This document shows, in pieces, positions 7,698 through 17,325 of a stretch of DNA of 64,000 nucleotides. The DNA lies in the NCBI GenBank assembly GCA_020544305.1, contig CP058667.1, positions 124,001 through 188,000 on the forward strand, in the 5' to 3' direction. The notes below the pieces were generated by a model that saw nothing but the letters and a program-made list of their open reading frames with translations, did no database searches and had not been told where the DNA came from. The position numbers were made by a program, and so were the translations under genes. Each line of letters opens with the position of its first letter. The first letter of the stretch is position 1. This DNA comes from Staphylococcus taiwanensis. GTDB lineage: Bacteria > Bacillota > Bacilli > Staphylococcales > Staphylococcaceae.

Positions 7698-9941
7698 TTA
7701 AGCATTTCTAGTTAACGTTTCACTTTGAACTAAATCATCTGCTAAGCCATGCCAGAATTGTTGGAGTTCAGCTTTAGTGCGTTTTGTATCAGAACTATCT
7801 TGACCTACAAAATCGACATGATCCCAATCATGTTTAGTTGGTGTCACTTGCCAAATACCTTTTTGGTTTTTGTCGGTAGCTTGTGTGTAGGCTTGATTAA
7901 ATGGATGTTGAGATGAAATCACAGATACTAAGCCATCGTTTTCTCTCCATTCTTTTTCATTGGCTTTACCGATAACATTGGCAGTTAATGTAAATGGGAA
8001 GAATAAATTTAAATCTGCTTTTTGACGACCAAATAGTGACGCATGTGTTGATTCTCCAGTGTAAGTTTTGTACACAATATTTGGGTTTAGTGAGGTATTT
8101 CGATTAAGATTTGTGGCCCCCTCACGTGTTAAATCATAGAAACCATTGTCTTGTGTTTGCCATAATTTAGAATTTTTAACGCGTTTGGCATAGTCGATAT
8201 ACGATTCATTAGGTTGCTGTTTTAGACCCCATTGAGACAGACCGAAGTCTACACGAGAATCTTTGTTACCAAGTACTTTTCCTGCATCAAAGACAACTTG
8301 ACGGATAAGCGCCTCATTACCTAGTAGATCAGATGCATGTGTGCCATTATGAGGTGTGCCTAGCGTTGAAATCGAAGAAATCATATTATCATGTTGTCCT
8401 TGATATAAAGGTGAGATATCGCCACCATGTGCTTTCTGATACTCCTGTTCTTCTTTATTTCCATTTCTTAATAATGCTTCTAATTGGCGAATGGTTTGTC
8501 CGCCCATACTATGACCGACGAGATGGACTTTTTGACCTGGTTGCCAATCCTTGTATACACCTTCATATGTTTTTCCGTAGCGTGCATGACCATATTTCGC
8601 AGCGTGTGCAGCACCGTAATCTACCGTACCACCTTTAATATAATAATAAAGTTCGACAGCGCGATCATAGTTACTACCAAAGGCACTGATGCTTGCTTCA
8701 TATGCTTTATAACCATTTTCTTCTAAATCTTGACGGATATTTAATTTATCGCCACCCCAATAGTGTGAAAGTACAGATGGATTAATATCATCTGTGAAAC
8801 CATTAAATCCATGTACAAGGATAATAGGATCTTGGTTTTTATATTGTGTTTGTTTCGCAACTTTATTTGTTTGATCTTTCGTTCCAGTTGCCGCTTGAGT
8901 TTTAGATTGATTATTTGTCGTTGCTACTGAATTATTTTTAAGCGTATTTAAGCCTGATTGTTTATCTTTATCATGTTTAGGTGACTTGCCATTATCTAAA
9001 GTAGGACTCATTTGTTCATCCAGCACAATATGATTATTATTATTAATGCTTGTATTGCGTGTAGTGCTTGCTTCAGATGTTGTAGCTTCTTTTTGAGTTA
9101 ATGTTTGTTGTTGTGTTGGTGATGTTACTTTAGATGTTTCATGATGATTATCATTCATATGTTGAGAGTGAACTTGTTGATGATTGACAGTCGATTTATT
9201 TGAAGGTTGTGCTTGTGTTTGAGTTGATTGTTGTCGTACCGTTGATTGGTTTTTATTTAGATGCGTTACATTTGAAGGTGTAGAAGGTACTTTAGCCTTC
9301 GTTGCATCTGAATGTTTATTATCAGTCTTGTCTTTTTTATCTTCGACTGTCTTATTAGTTATTGTTTGAGTTGGTGTGGTTACTTGCTTAGTAGAATTGT
9401 CTTTATCAGAAACTGTCTCAGTTGATTGTGTTGATGGTTCTTTATGTTGTGACGCACTTGTATTTTGAGTTGATGTTTCTTCAGTAGTAGTTGGTTTAGA
9501 AGTCGATGCTTCTTGTGGCGTGACGTTATGTGCAGTTGGATTTGACTCAGGTTGTGACTGTTTTACATTCGAAGTTGAATGCGCAGTTGTTGTCGATGGT
9601 TGTTGGTTTGTTTTTTCAGATGTTGAATGTGTTTCATCCGTCTTAGATACATCTGATAGATTATTTTCATTATGTAAGCGAGTTTGTGCATGATTTTCAT
9701 TTTCAGTTTGAGACGTATGCGACTTAGCTTGTTCAGTTGGTTGAACGTGTCCCTCTTGAGTCGCTTGGTCCTTATTATCCCCAATAGATTGTGCTGACGC
9801 CGCATCAGGAGTTCCCACTTCCTGTTGTTTCTCGGCTGCCTGGGCTGAGCCTCCTCCCATGAATAGTAACGTTGCTACTACAATTGAAGACGCTCCAACG
9901 CTTAATTTACGAATACTAAATCGGTTCTCTCTTGTTTTCAT
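7698..9941 (-). CDS. Secreted pre-pro-lipase (triacylglycerol lipase)
   Basis: The 747-residue preproenzyme has a YSIRK-type signal (FSIRKLSVGASS, then a hydrophobic core and AQA/AE cleavage). A ~325-residue Thr/Ser/Gln/His-rich pro-region follows, then a ~390-residue catalytic domain starting at DPIILVHGFNGF. The nucleophile Ser sits in GHSMGG (about residue 478), with Asp and His candidates near NDGLVSV and HDWDHVDFVG. This is the layout of staphylococcal Geh/GehC/GehD/SAL lipases, processed outside the cell. ATG 9941 follows GAGGTG; an in-frame GTG at 9948-9950 overlaps that site. Small peptide ORFs lie just before and after it on the same strand. Confidence 0.93.
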   Translation of the reverse strand: MKTRENRFSIRKLSVGASSIVVATLLFMGGGSAQAAEKQQEVGTPDAASAQSIGDNKDQATQEGHVQPTEQAKSHTSQTENENHAQTRLHNENNLSDVSKTDETHSTSEKTNQQPSTTTAHSTSNVKQSQPESNPTAHNVTPQEASTSKPTTTEETSTQNTSASQHKEPSTQSTETVSDKDNSTKQVTTPTQTITNKTVEDKKDKTDNKHSDATKAKVPSTPSNVTHLNKNQSTVRQQSTQTQAQPSNKSTVNHQQVHSQHMNDNHHETSKVTSPTQQQTLTQKEATTSEASTTRNTSINNNNHIVLDEQMSPTLDNGKSPKHDKDKQSGLNTLKNNSVATTNNQSKTQAATGTKDQTNKVAKQTQYKNQDPIILVHGFNGFTDDINPSVLSHYWGGDKLNIRQDLEENGYKAYEASISAFGSNYDRAVELYYYIKGGTVDYGAAHAAKYGHARYGKTYEGVYKDWQPGQKVHLVGHSMGGQTIRQLEALLRNGNKEEQEYQKAHGGDISPLYQGQHDNMISSISTLGTPHNGTHASDLLGNEALIRQVVFDAGKVLGNKDSRVDFGLSQWGLKQQPNESYIDYAKRVKNSKLWQTQDNGFYDLTREGATNLNRNTSLNPNIVYKTYTGESTHASLFGRQKADLNLFFPFTLTANVIGKANEKEWRENDGLVSVISSQHPFNQAYTQATDKNQKGIWQVTPTKHDWDHVDFVGQDSSDTKRTKAELQQFWHGLADDLVQSETLTRNA

Positions 9942-10003
9942 AAACAGCACCTCTATTTATTTTATTTTTTGAAAATGTACAACTTAAAATTAAATATGTG
10001 ATT

Positions 10004-10078
10004 CTAGATAAATAAGTTAATAATTGCTCGTGGTAAGAACTCAAACAATTTACTAAATATTGCTTTAATTGCTTCCAT
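10004..10078 (-). CDS. Small amphipathic peptide (24 aa) upstream of lipase, PSM-like
   Basis: A 24-codon ORF starts at ATG 10078 behind AAAGGATGG and stops at TAG 10004-10006. It begins MEAIKAIFSKLF, contains a central Pro-Arg and ends IINLFI; charged residues Glu/Lys/Glu/Arg space along an otherwise hydrophobic helix, as in alpha-type phenol-soluble modulins. The lipase start is 62 bases downstream with no terminator between, and a TTGACA promoter and cre-like site lie upstream. The sequence is not one of the PSMs I recognise; function as surfactant, toxin or leader peptide is inference. Confidence 0.55.
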   Translation of the reverse strand: MEAIKAIFSKLFEFLPRAIINLFI

Positions 10079-10103
10079 AATGACCATCCTTTCTTTTGAT
10101 TGG

Positions 10104-10117
10104 AGAAAGCGTTTACA
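10104..10117. promoter_or_regulatory. cre-like CcpA site upstream of the peptide/lipase unit
   Basis: AGAAAGCGTTTACA differs from the cre consensus core TGNAARCGNWWWCA at one position. It lies between the candidate promoter (10219-10190) and the 24-aa peptide start, inside the leader, where CcpA binding would act as a roadblock under good carbon supply. Confidence 0.5.
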
Positions 10118-10189
10118 AAAGTGAGTAAAAAATTAGAACACAACTGGTTCAACTGTAACAGCATATCTCTATCAAAGTAATTTAAACAA

Positions 10190-10219
10190 ATAGTAACCTT
10201 GGTTGATATAGGTTGTCAA
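10190..10219 (-). promoter_or_regulatory. Candidate promoter of the peptide/lipase unit
   Basis: On the minus strand a perfect TTGACA (10219-10214), 18-base gap, and TACTAT (10195-10190; 4 of 6). The implied transcript would start ~105 bases before the 24-aa peptide and read through the lipase. Confidence 0.4.
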
Positions 10220-10274
10220 TGGTTTAACGCGTTTGCGTGTGATAAGTACTCATAGTTGAGTATATAGGGAGAAC

Positions 10275-10305
10275 AAAAAAGACTGAAACGATTGCCGTTT
10301 CAGTC
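10275..10305 (-). terminator. Terminator of the tRNA-like gene
   Basis: GACTGAAACG (minus strand from 10305) pairs perfectly with CGTTTCAGTC (to 10281) over a 5-base loop, followed by six Ts (10280-10275). A textbook intrinsic terminator immediately after the tRNA-like gene. Confidence 0.85.
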
Positions 10306-10314
10306 CATAAGTAG

Positions 10315-10404
10315 CGGAGGGTGAAGGATTTGAACCAACGCGAGCACGAAGCTCCTACCAATCATAAATGATTGGCCTCTTAAGCCAGGCTTGAGTACCC
10401 CTCC
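10315..10404 (-). tRNA. Degenerate tRNA-Ser-like gene with abnormal anticodon arm
   Basis: The 90-base minus-strand sequence has the class II tRNA plan: acceptor GGAGGGG / ACCCTCC, D-arm CTC..GG..GAG, a long variable arm GAGC-TTCGT-GCTC and a T-loop TTCAAAT. The fit is faulty. The anticodon arm is 18 bases, CCAATCATTTATGATTGG, giving an 8-base loop with no T33 or, equally, a perfect 7-bp hairpin with a TTTA loop. The T-stem has two T-T mismatches and the last acceptor pair is G-A. CCA is not encoded. A promoter (10461-10433) and a strong terminator bracket it, so it is probably still transcribed. Pseudo-tRNA or tRNA-derived RNA. Confidence 0.55.
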
Positions 10405-10432
10405 ATGAATTTATATTTTTAATATGTTTATG

Positions 10433-10461
10433 AGTCTACACGTCTTTAATTAATTTGTAAA
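10433..10461 (-). promoter_or_regulatory. Promoter of the tRNA-like gene
   Basis: Minus strand TTTACA (10461-10456), exactly 17 bases, TAGACT (10438-10433). The predicted start is ~22 bases before the tRNA-like 5' end, a normal leader length for a tRNA gene. Confidence 0.5.
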
Positions 10462-10640
10462 CTAAAAACACTTTATTTTATTATTTAATTCAAAAATAAG
10501 TATAAAGTCGTAGAAAAAAATACGTCCCAAGACGCATATTGTCCATTGTGTATCGTATAATAAAAGTGAATTTTTAATTTATTGAATGATATATTATTCT
10601 TAACAATTATTATATTAAAAAGATAATAAGGGGACAGATT

Positions 10641-11504
10641 ATGTTGAAATTTAAATTTGGTAAATCAATCATTGCAAGTGTCATTATTGGAACAACCGTC
10701 TTTGGTTATTCGACACATCATGACCAAGCACAAGCGGTTGGCAATTATTACTATGATGGCATGCACGCGGGTGAGTACTCAGGATATTCAAAAGCTAAAA
10801 ACATTAGTAAAAATAACATTTCAATTCAATACTATCCTAATGCTTCTCAAAGTAATTTGAAGTCTATTGGTCGTGTATCCAATTTAAATGGTTGGAAAGT
10901 TGGTTTGAAAGAATATAAAGGACAGGACTCAATGGGAACTGGTACGGTAATTGGTGCACATACATTTATCACCAATGCACACGTCATTGATGATAATAAG
11001 CATAGAGCTGCAGCACCCAAATATATAACATTTCAATTAAATCGTAATGGTAAATCTATGCCTTATGCCTTCCATGCAAGCGAAGTCATTAAAGTACCAC
11101 AATATGATATTGCCATTGTACATACGAAAGAAAACATGTCGAAATATGCTAAACCAGTACGTATTGCGACAAATTCAGAAATTAATAAATTGAAATTTAA
11201 TACGCCATTATATTCTTTAGGCTACCCAGTGATCAACAATGACAATACGAAACCATATTTTAATAAATTACGCGTAACACAGTTTTCACCTAATGGAACG
11301 GAAATTCAAACAAAAGACATTTTCAGAGCAGGCGCATCTGGTTCACCTATGTTAAATAGTCAATTTAATACGATGTATGGTTTGAGAACGTATGGTTATA
11401 ACTTAAGAGGTAACGCATATGATGCTTATGCTAAACAAGAAATGTCTGGTGGAGAATCATTTAAAGGGTATGCTGGTAACTTCGTTCGTCAACACATTAA
11501 ATAG
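10641..11504 (+). CDS. Secreted serine protease, V8/exfoliative-toxin/Spl family (S1B)
   Basis: The 287-residue protein has a signal peptide (hydrophobic core 9-23, cleavage likely after AQA near 32) and a chymotrypsin-fold domain. Catalytic residues are His114 in TNAHV, Asp156 in QYDIAIV and Ser233 in GASGSP. V8 glutamyl endopeptidase has GIHWGG after the serine, whose His shapes the Glu pocket; the aligned stretch here reads GLRTYG, with Arg in that place, so Glu specificity should not be assumed. AAGGGGAC precedes the ATG. It is followed by a lipoprotein gene and preceded by the divergent tRNA-like gene. Confidence 0.85.
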   Translation: MLKFKFGKSIIASVIIGTTVFGYSTHHDQAQAVGNYYYDGMHAGEYSGYSKAKNISKNNISIQYYPNASQSNLKSIGRVSNLNGWKVGLKEYKGQDSMGTGTVIGAHTFITNAHVIDDNKHRAAAPKYITFQLNRNGKSMPYAFHASEVIKVPQYDIAIVHTKENMSKYAKPVRIATNSEINKLKFNTPLYSLGYPVINNDNTKPYFNKLRVTQFSPNGTEIQTKDIFRAGASGSPMLNSQFNTMYGLRTYGYNLRGNAYDAYAKQEMSGGESFKGYAGNFVRQHIK

Positions 11505-11592
11505 TAGTACGAAGTAGTTCATAAGTTGAATTTTTGTAGGTAAATGATGTGAACGATTTGGGAGTGCATTTTCAAAAAAGAAAGAGGGGTAA

Positions 11593-12945
11593 ATGATGAA
11601 AAAGAGTTATTTAATGATTGGAGCTATTACAGGAACAATGTTATTAGCGGGATGTAACTTTGGTGATTTCGGTTCAGGTAAAGGATCATCTGATAGCAAT
11701 AACAAATCTTCGCAAACAGATAAGTCGAATAAACATGATGATTCTAAGTCTAAAACTAATCAAAATTCAAATAGTGAATCTAAGAAAAATGAAAGTTCAC
11801 ATTCTGGGGATAGCGTGAAAGATTTAAATCAAGCTGAGAAAGTTGCATTAGCGTTAAGTAATGATAGCGTGTCAAATGTAGCTATTACGGCGAATGACAT
11901 AAAGCGTCATTCATATATCGAAAATGGGAACGGCGGGAAAACAAAAGAAAGTATAGATAAATATGAATTAAAAGCAACTGGAGAAGCCATTGAAGGTGCA
12001 CCAGAGGGTATGACATTTTATAGTGCTATGCCTGCCAAAGGGTCATTTGCGACGCTAATTGGTGTTAGTGATGATAAAGTAGCAGTGATAGGTACCCAAA
12101 GCCCAGGCAAATATCAACAATTTATTCAATCTGATTTAGGTCATGAACTTGATGTAAATGAGCTATACAATAAATACGGAAAAGATTCAGATTATAAAAA
12201 AGTCGCAAAACAAATTTCTATTAGTGGTGGTTCGAATAGTACGAAGTCTGCTGACAGCAACCAAAAAAATACAAAAGAATATTTCGCAAAAGTATGGCTG
12301 ACAGCACGTCATAATGCCGATGAAACGTTTAAAGAAGATGATTATACTTACGATCCTGTCGATATGTCAGGGGAACCGATTAACCCATATAATGAAGATG
12401 CTTCAGAAGTCTATCCTGAAGGAACGATTGCACTAAGCCCGTCATTTACTTCTCTAGGTCATGTGATTTTCAAAGATAATAATGATGGTACTGTAACATT
12501 TTATGATGTGCCAAGTCATTTCCAAGATCATCGTTGGGATGAAGATGGCTATTCTAAGAGTGAAACGGCTCGAATTTTAAATAATGGTCAAACGAAAAAA
12601 ATCGCTAATCCTTCTACGTCAGAAATTGAAAAAGTAGCGAGTCACATTACATCTGAAACACCTAGACAATACGATAGTCCAGCTTCAGATGACAATAGCT
12701 CAGAAGAAACGGATAGTAGTTCAAGTGATGAAACGGTGACACGAGATAATGTCATTGATAAAGTTGAGGATTATGAAGGTCATAAATTAGATACGTCTAC
12801 GTATTCTTATAAAGAACCTGAAAAAGACTCAGACGGTAACTGGGGCTTCTCATTTATAGATAAAAATGGCGATTTGGCAGGTTCATACATTGTAACTTCA
12901 GATGGAGACGTTACTAAATATGACGAAAATGGTAAACCAGAATAA
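11593..12945 (+). CDS. Lipoprotein of a staphylococcal paralogous family (450 aa form)
   Basis: A type II signal ends in the lipobox LLAGC (Cys near residue 21), followed by a Ser/Lys/Asn-rich linker to ~75, as in surface lipoproteins. The body holds EKVALALSNDSV, then APEGMTFYSAMPAKGSFATLIGV, and a C-terminal domain beginning near TRDNVIDKVEDYEGH and ending in NWGFSFIDKNGDLAGSY. The same three blocks occur in the 281-residue lipoprotein at 19034, so the two are paralogues; this one has an extra central region and a second Ser/Asp linker before the C-terminal domain. Function unknown. Two ATGs (11593, 11596) follow GAGGGG. Confidence 0.75.
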   Translation: MMKKSYLMIGAITGTMLLAGCNFGDFGSGKGSSDSNNKSSQTDKSNKHDDSKSKTNQNSNSESKKNESSHSGDSVKDLNQAEKVALALSNDSVSNVAITANDIKRHSYIENGNGGKTKESIDKYELKATGEAIEGAPEGMTFYSAMPAKGSFATLIGVSDDKVAVIGTQSPGKYQQFIQSDLGHELDVNELYNKYGKDSDYKKVAKQISISGGSNSTKSADSNQKNTKEYFAKVWLTARHNADETFKEDDYTYDPVDMSGEPINPYNEDASEVYPEGTIALSPSFTSLGHVIFKDNNDGTVTFYDVPSHFQDHRWDEDGYSKSETARILNNGQTKKIANPSTSEIEKVASHITSETPRQYDSPASDDNSSEETDSSSSDETVTRDNVIDKVEDYEGHKLDTSTYSYKEPEKDSDGNWGFSFIDKNGDLAGSYIVTSDGDVTKYDENGKPE

Positions 12946-12966
12946 GCTTAGTACTAATTAATGATT

Positions 12967-13023
12967 AAAAGCGCCCGGCATAGCGTTCTTAGAATGACCA
13001 AGAACTTTATGACACGGACGCTT
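12967..13023. terminator. Bidirectional terminator with two-part stem
   Basis: AAGCG (12969-12973) pairs with CGCTT (13019-13023) and GTTCTT (12985-12990) with AAGAAC (13000-13005), forming a long interrupted hairpin with TTTTT after it. It lies between the convergent lipoprotein and WYL regulator genes. Confidence 0.6.
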
Positions 13024-13027
13024 CTTT

Positions 13028-13891
13028 TTATTTATATATTTCTTTGATTTCATCTAATCTGTCTATAAAGCTATCAATGTAAGATTGAGGTTCCAGTATT
13101 TTAGCGTGTGGCGCTAATTGGTAAGCGATATAGTACGCATCGAATCTTGTACAATTGACCCAAACTAATACCTTATCTTCATTTTCCTCAACTACCTCTT
13201 TGATTGAAAACTGTTGTTGGAATTGGTTCCAAATTTGCGTGTGAAGCTCAAATAAAACAGGATTTCTCGTACCATCACGTTTAAACTTCAAATCTAGCAC
13301 TTTAACAGCCACAATATCCCTAAGCGCAACTGTATGGATGTCATGATCCTCTTCATACGTAAACCAATAATCATAATGCATATATAATATGGATAATGGT
13401 TTGATGAATACCTTTCTATCTTGAAATTCAACACGGACGATATCCTTATTAACTATAGCACGTTGTAAAATCATTAATGTTTTCCCAGGCAATAATTCTT
13501 GTCGAACTTTAAATTGATTTAGTGTGCTCATTAGTACATGTTTGTCTGTAATATTCATTGAAGAAATAGAATTAAGAATAAATTTATGAATATCATAATG
13601 AAGGATAGGTGTTAAACTTTGTAATTTAATTAGTAAACTAAGAATCCCTAGACTATGTTTACTCTTCGTATCTTGTTTAAGTTCATACCCTGATAATTGG
13701 TGATTGTAGATAACCCTAGTATTATTGCCACTCCAAAAATCATTTTCATAAAAGAAAGTGTTAAGTGTGTGGATGTCACGTTGAATGGATTTTTTACTAA
13801 CATCTGTAAATTGATTCAAGTCATATTGTGTCACAACACGGCCTTTAAGAAGCAAAGTTAAAATATTAAGTATACGAGTTGATTTATCCAA
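13028..13891 (-). CDS. WYL-domain transcription regulator (DeoR/YafY type)
   Basis: The 287-residue protein has an N-terminal winged helix-turn-helix (TQYDLNQFTDVSKKSIQRDIHTLN) and a C-terminal WYL-type ligand domain; FTYEEDHDIHTVALRDIVAVKVLD carries the usual 'dihtvalrdI' pattern. WYL regulators sense nucleotides or other small ligands and often control stress or defence loci, though none is adjacent here. The start is TTG at 13891, 9 bases after AAAGGGG; a nearer ATG opens a frame that stops at once. It is monocistronic and likely autoregulated. Confidence 0.75.
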   Translation of the reverse strand: MDKSTRILNILTLLLKGRVVTQYDLNQFTDVSKKSIQRDIHTLNTFFYENDFWSGNNTRVIYNHQLSGYELKQDTKSKHSLGILSLLIKLQSLTPILHYDIHKFILNSISSMNITDKHVLMSTLNQFKVRQELLPGKTLMILQRAIVNKDIVRVEFQDRKVFIKPLSILYMHYDYWFTYEEDHDIHTVALRDIVAVKVLDLKFKRDGTRNPVLFELHTQIWNQFQQQFSIKEVVEENEDKVLVWVNCTRFDAYYIAYQLAPHAKILEPQSYIDSFIDRLDEIKEIYK

Positions 13892-14104
13892 ACATTTGGT
13901 CCCCTTTGCATCTATATTAAATATGTTTTGAAAATTAATTATATAGTATCATATTATTTTTATTATGTGTATAATTCTAAAATTAAAAAGTAGCGATACT
14001 TTAGTTTGGTAAAATATAAAAGTGTAATCAACTCATAATAGAGTAATTAGGCATACATTAAATAGGTTGAAAGGTATTTGAGGTCGAGGATTGCTTTAAA
14101 TGTT

Positions 14105-14137
14105 AAAAGCCTGAAACAGTGATTGTCTCATGCTTTA
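14105..14137 (-). terminator. Terminator after panE
   Basis: AAAGC..CTGA and TCA..GCTTT arms (14105-14137) form an imperfect hairpin followed on the minus strand by T-rich sequence, 16 bases beyond the panE stop. Confidence 0.5.
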
Positions 14138-14152
14138 TAAGATCAGTTCTAT

Positions 14153-15001
14153 TTATTTTGCAATGGATTGATGTGAAAGTAGAAGGGCGTAAACAGTATC
14201 TAAATGAGGTGTGTTGAGATGATAGTACTTTGCTTTTCTATAGATAAAGCCTTGAATGGCTTCGACCTCCAATGGTTGGCTATTTAACACATCGTAATAC
14301 ATACTCGTGCCCATATGGTCAGGGTAGCCTGCATAAATTCGCATGATATCTTCAACTAATGAGTCAGGAAACTGAATGCCTTCCGATAAAGCTACGTGTT
14401 GTCCTTCGTATAATAAATTTCTGCATAATTGCTCGACTTCTTTAATTTTTAAGATTTGAGCGGTATTATGACCAAGTGCAGTTATAGAATTAATACCTAA
14501 GTTTACGAGTAATTTATACCAAATTTTTTCTTCAATATTGTCTTCAAGTACGAGTTCAATTTTTGTATGATCAAGTAATTGTTTTAAGCGTGATGTTTGA
14601 GCATCTTTTTGAACATGTAATCGATAATCACGAAAATGTACAACTTCGTTTCCAGATTTTTGACCGCTAATGTAAACAACAGCTTGGTATGTGTGTTGAA
14701 ATGGAAGACTTGGCAGTAGACCGTAGCCATTTTGCGCTAAAATAAAAAGCGTTTCTTCATGAGCTAAATGATGCAATTTGGGTATTAAGTCATTGAGTTG
14801 ATGCGTTTTGACGGCAATAATAATAACGTCAAAGGTTGAAGTTACGTCATCTATGTTATGTGCGTATACAGTTTGATTTGCTGGTTGAATGGTTATGTGT
14901 TTATTAGAACGGCCAATTAATGTAATATTTGATAGCTTTTGTTGAAGCTCAAAAGAGATAGTTGTTCCAACTGCACCTGGCCCGATAATAGCAATTTGCA
15001 T
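14153..15001 (-). CDS. panE: 2-dehydropantoate 2-reductase (ketopantoate reductase)
   Basis: The 282-residue protein opens [12 protein letters not shown], the NADPH Rossmann motif of PanE/ApbA proteins. It contains VKTHQL, the invariant lysine-containing segment, NGYG, and [15 protein letters not shown], the helix bearing the catalytic Lys. It reduces ketopantoate to pantoate in coenzyme A synthesis. The gene is divergent from panBCD with 81 bases between the starts, as in other staphylococci, so both steps flanking PanB and PanC are grouped. It is slightly short of the ~300 residues common elsewhere but carries all domains. Confidence 0.88.
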   Translation of the reverse strand: MQIAIIGPGAVGTTISFELQQKLSNITLIGRSNKHITIQPANQTVYAHNIDDVTSTFDVIIIAVKTHQLNDLIPKLHHLAHEETLFILAQNGYGLLPSLPFQHTYQAVVYISGQKSGNEVVHFRDYRLHVQKDAQTSRLKQLLDHTKIELVLEDNIEEKIWYKLLVNLGINSITALGHNTAQILKIKEVEQLCRNLLYEGQHVALSEGIQFPDSLVEDIMRIYAGYPDHMGTSMYYDVLNSQPLEVEAIQGFIYRKAKYYHLNTPHLDTVYALLLSHQSIAK

Positions 15002-15082
15002 TTAAAACTTTCCTTTCTATGTATTCTTAAATATAATTATACGTATTATTATCGAACTTTTAATATAGGAGTTAATTTAAAA

Positions 15083-16748
<1,666 letters not shown>

Positions 16749-16751
16749 GCT

Positions 16752-17135
16752 ATGATTAGAACAATGATGAACGGTAAGATTCATAGAGCACGTGTAACAG
16801 AATCAAACTTAAATTATGTAGGAAGTATTACAATCGATGCAGATATTTTAGATGCGGTTGATATTTTACCAAATGAAAAGGTAGCCATCGTTAACAACAA
16901 CAATGGTGCACGTTTTGAAACATATGTCATTGCTGGTGAACGCGGGAGTGGCAAGATTTGTTTAAATGGTGCAGCTTCACGATTAGTAGAAGTAGATGAT
17001 GTTGTGATTATAATGACATATGTTCAATTAGATGAACGCGAATTAATCGAACATGCACCTAAAGTCGCTGTGATGAATGAGAAGAATGAAATTATTCAAA
17101 TGATTCATGAAAAAGAAGGCACGATTATTAAGTAA
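16752..17135 (+). CDS. panD: Aspartate 1-decarboxylase (pyruvoyl enzyme precursor)
   Basis: The 127-residue proenzyme is cleaved at Gly24-Ser25 (in YVGSITID) to form the pyruvoyl group that decarboxylates aspartate to beta-alanine. The partner motif [15 protein letters not shown] is present. It is the last gene of panBCD, three bases after panC, without a strong ribosome site of its own, so it is probably translated by coupling. A terminator follows at 17144. Confidence 0.95.
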   Translation: MIRTMMNGKIHRARVTESNLNYVGSITIDADILDAVDILPNEKVAIVNNNNGARFETYVIAGERGSGKICLNGAASRLVEVDDVVIIMTYVQLDERELIEHAPKVAVMNEKNEIIQMIHEKEGTIIK

Positions 17136-17143
17136 ATAAGTGT

Positions 17144-17185
17144 GAGTGGGACAATGAAATCGCTAAATTGATTTCTGTTCCACTC
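17144..17185 (+). terminator. panBCD terminator, GTGGGAC-type hairpin
   Basis: GAGTGGGACA (17144-17153) pairs with TGTTCCACTC (17176-17185), and inner AAATC/GATTT blocks extend the stem; TTTTATTTT follows. The GAGTGGGAC core is shared with the hairpins at 31693 and 55313. Confidence 0.8.
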
Positions 17186-17257
17186 TTTTATTTTGGTTAC
17201 TAGTAAGTGTCTAAAAGTAATTTAATCGTCCAAAAGGATGACTTTTAATCTACGCAA

Positions 17258-17287
17258 TTGACTTTCGGATACCTATCCGTTTATTAT
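17258..17287 (+). promoter_or_regulatory. Promoter with central dyad operator before the DHA2 pump
   Basis: TTGACT (17258-17263) and TATTAT (17282-17287) are separated by 18 bases. The spacer holds a perfect inverted repeat CGGATA-CC-TATCCG (17266-17279). A repressor there would cover both boxes, a common arrangement for TetR-controlled efflux pumps. No TetR gene is adjacent in the window. Confidence 0.5.
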
Positions 17288-17325
17288 TTGGAGTACTAAA
17301 TAATAACTAAAGGGAGTTTATGTTT

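Noticed and set aside
8333..9805. Several open frames opposite or shifted within the lipase pro-region
   Set aside because: They arise from the repetitive Thr/Ser/Gln codon composition and lack ribosome sites.
9040..9930. Low-complexity DNA in the lipase gene as a possible repeat element
   Set aside because: It encodes the Ser/Thr/Gln/His-rich pro-region, normal for staphylococcal lipases.
10215..10245. Second cre-like site around AACGCG
   Set aside because: At least three mismatches to the consensus, including in the conserved CA; not claimed.
14939..15082. Extended N-terminus of panB
   Set aside because: The added 48 residues overlap the panE promoter and gene start, have no ribosome site, and PanB homology begins at 15083.
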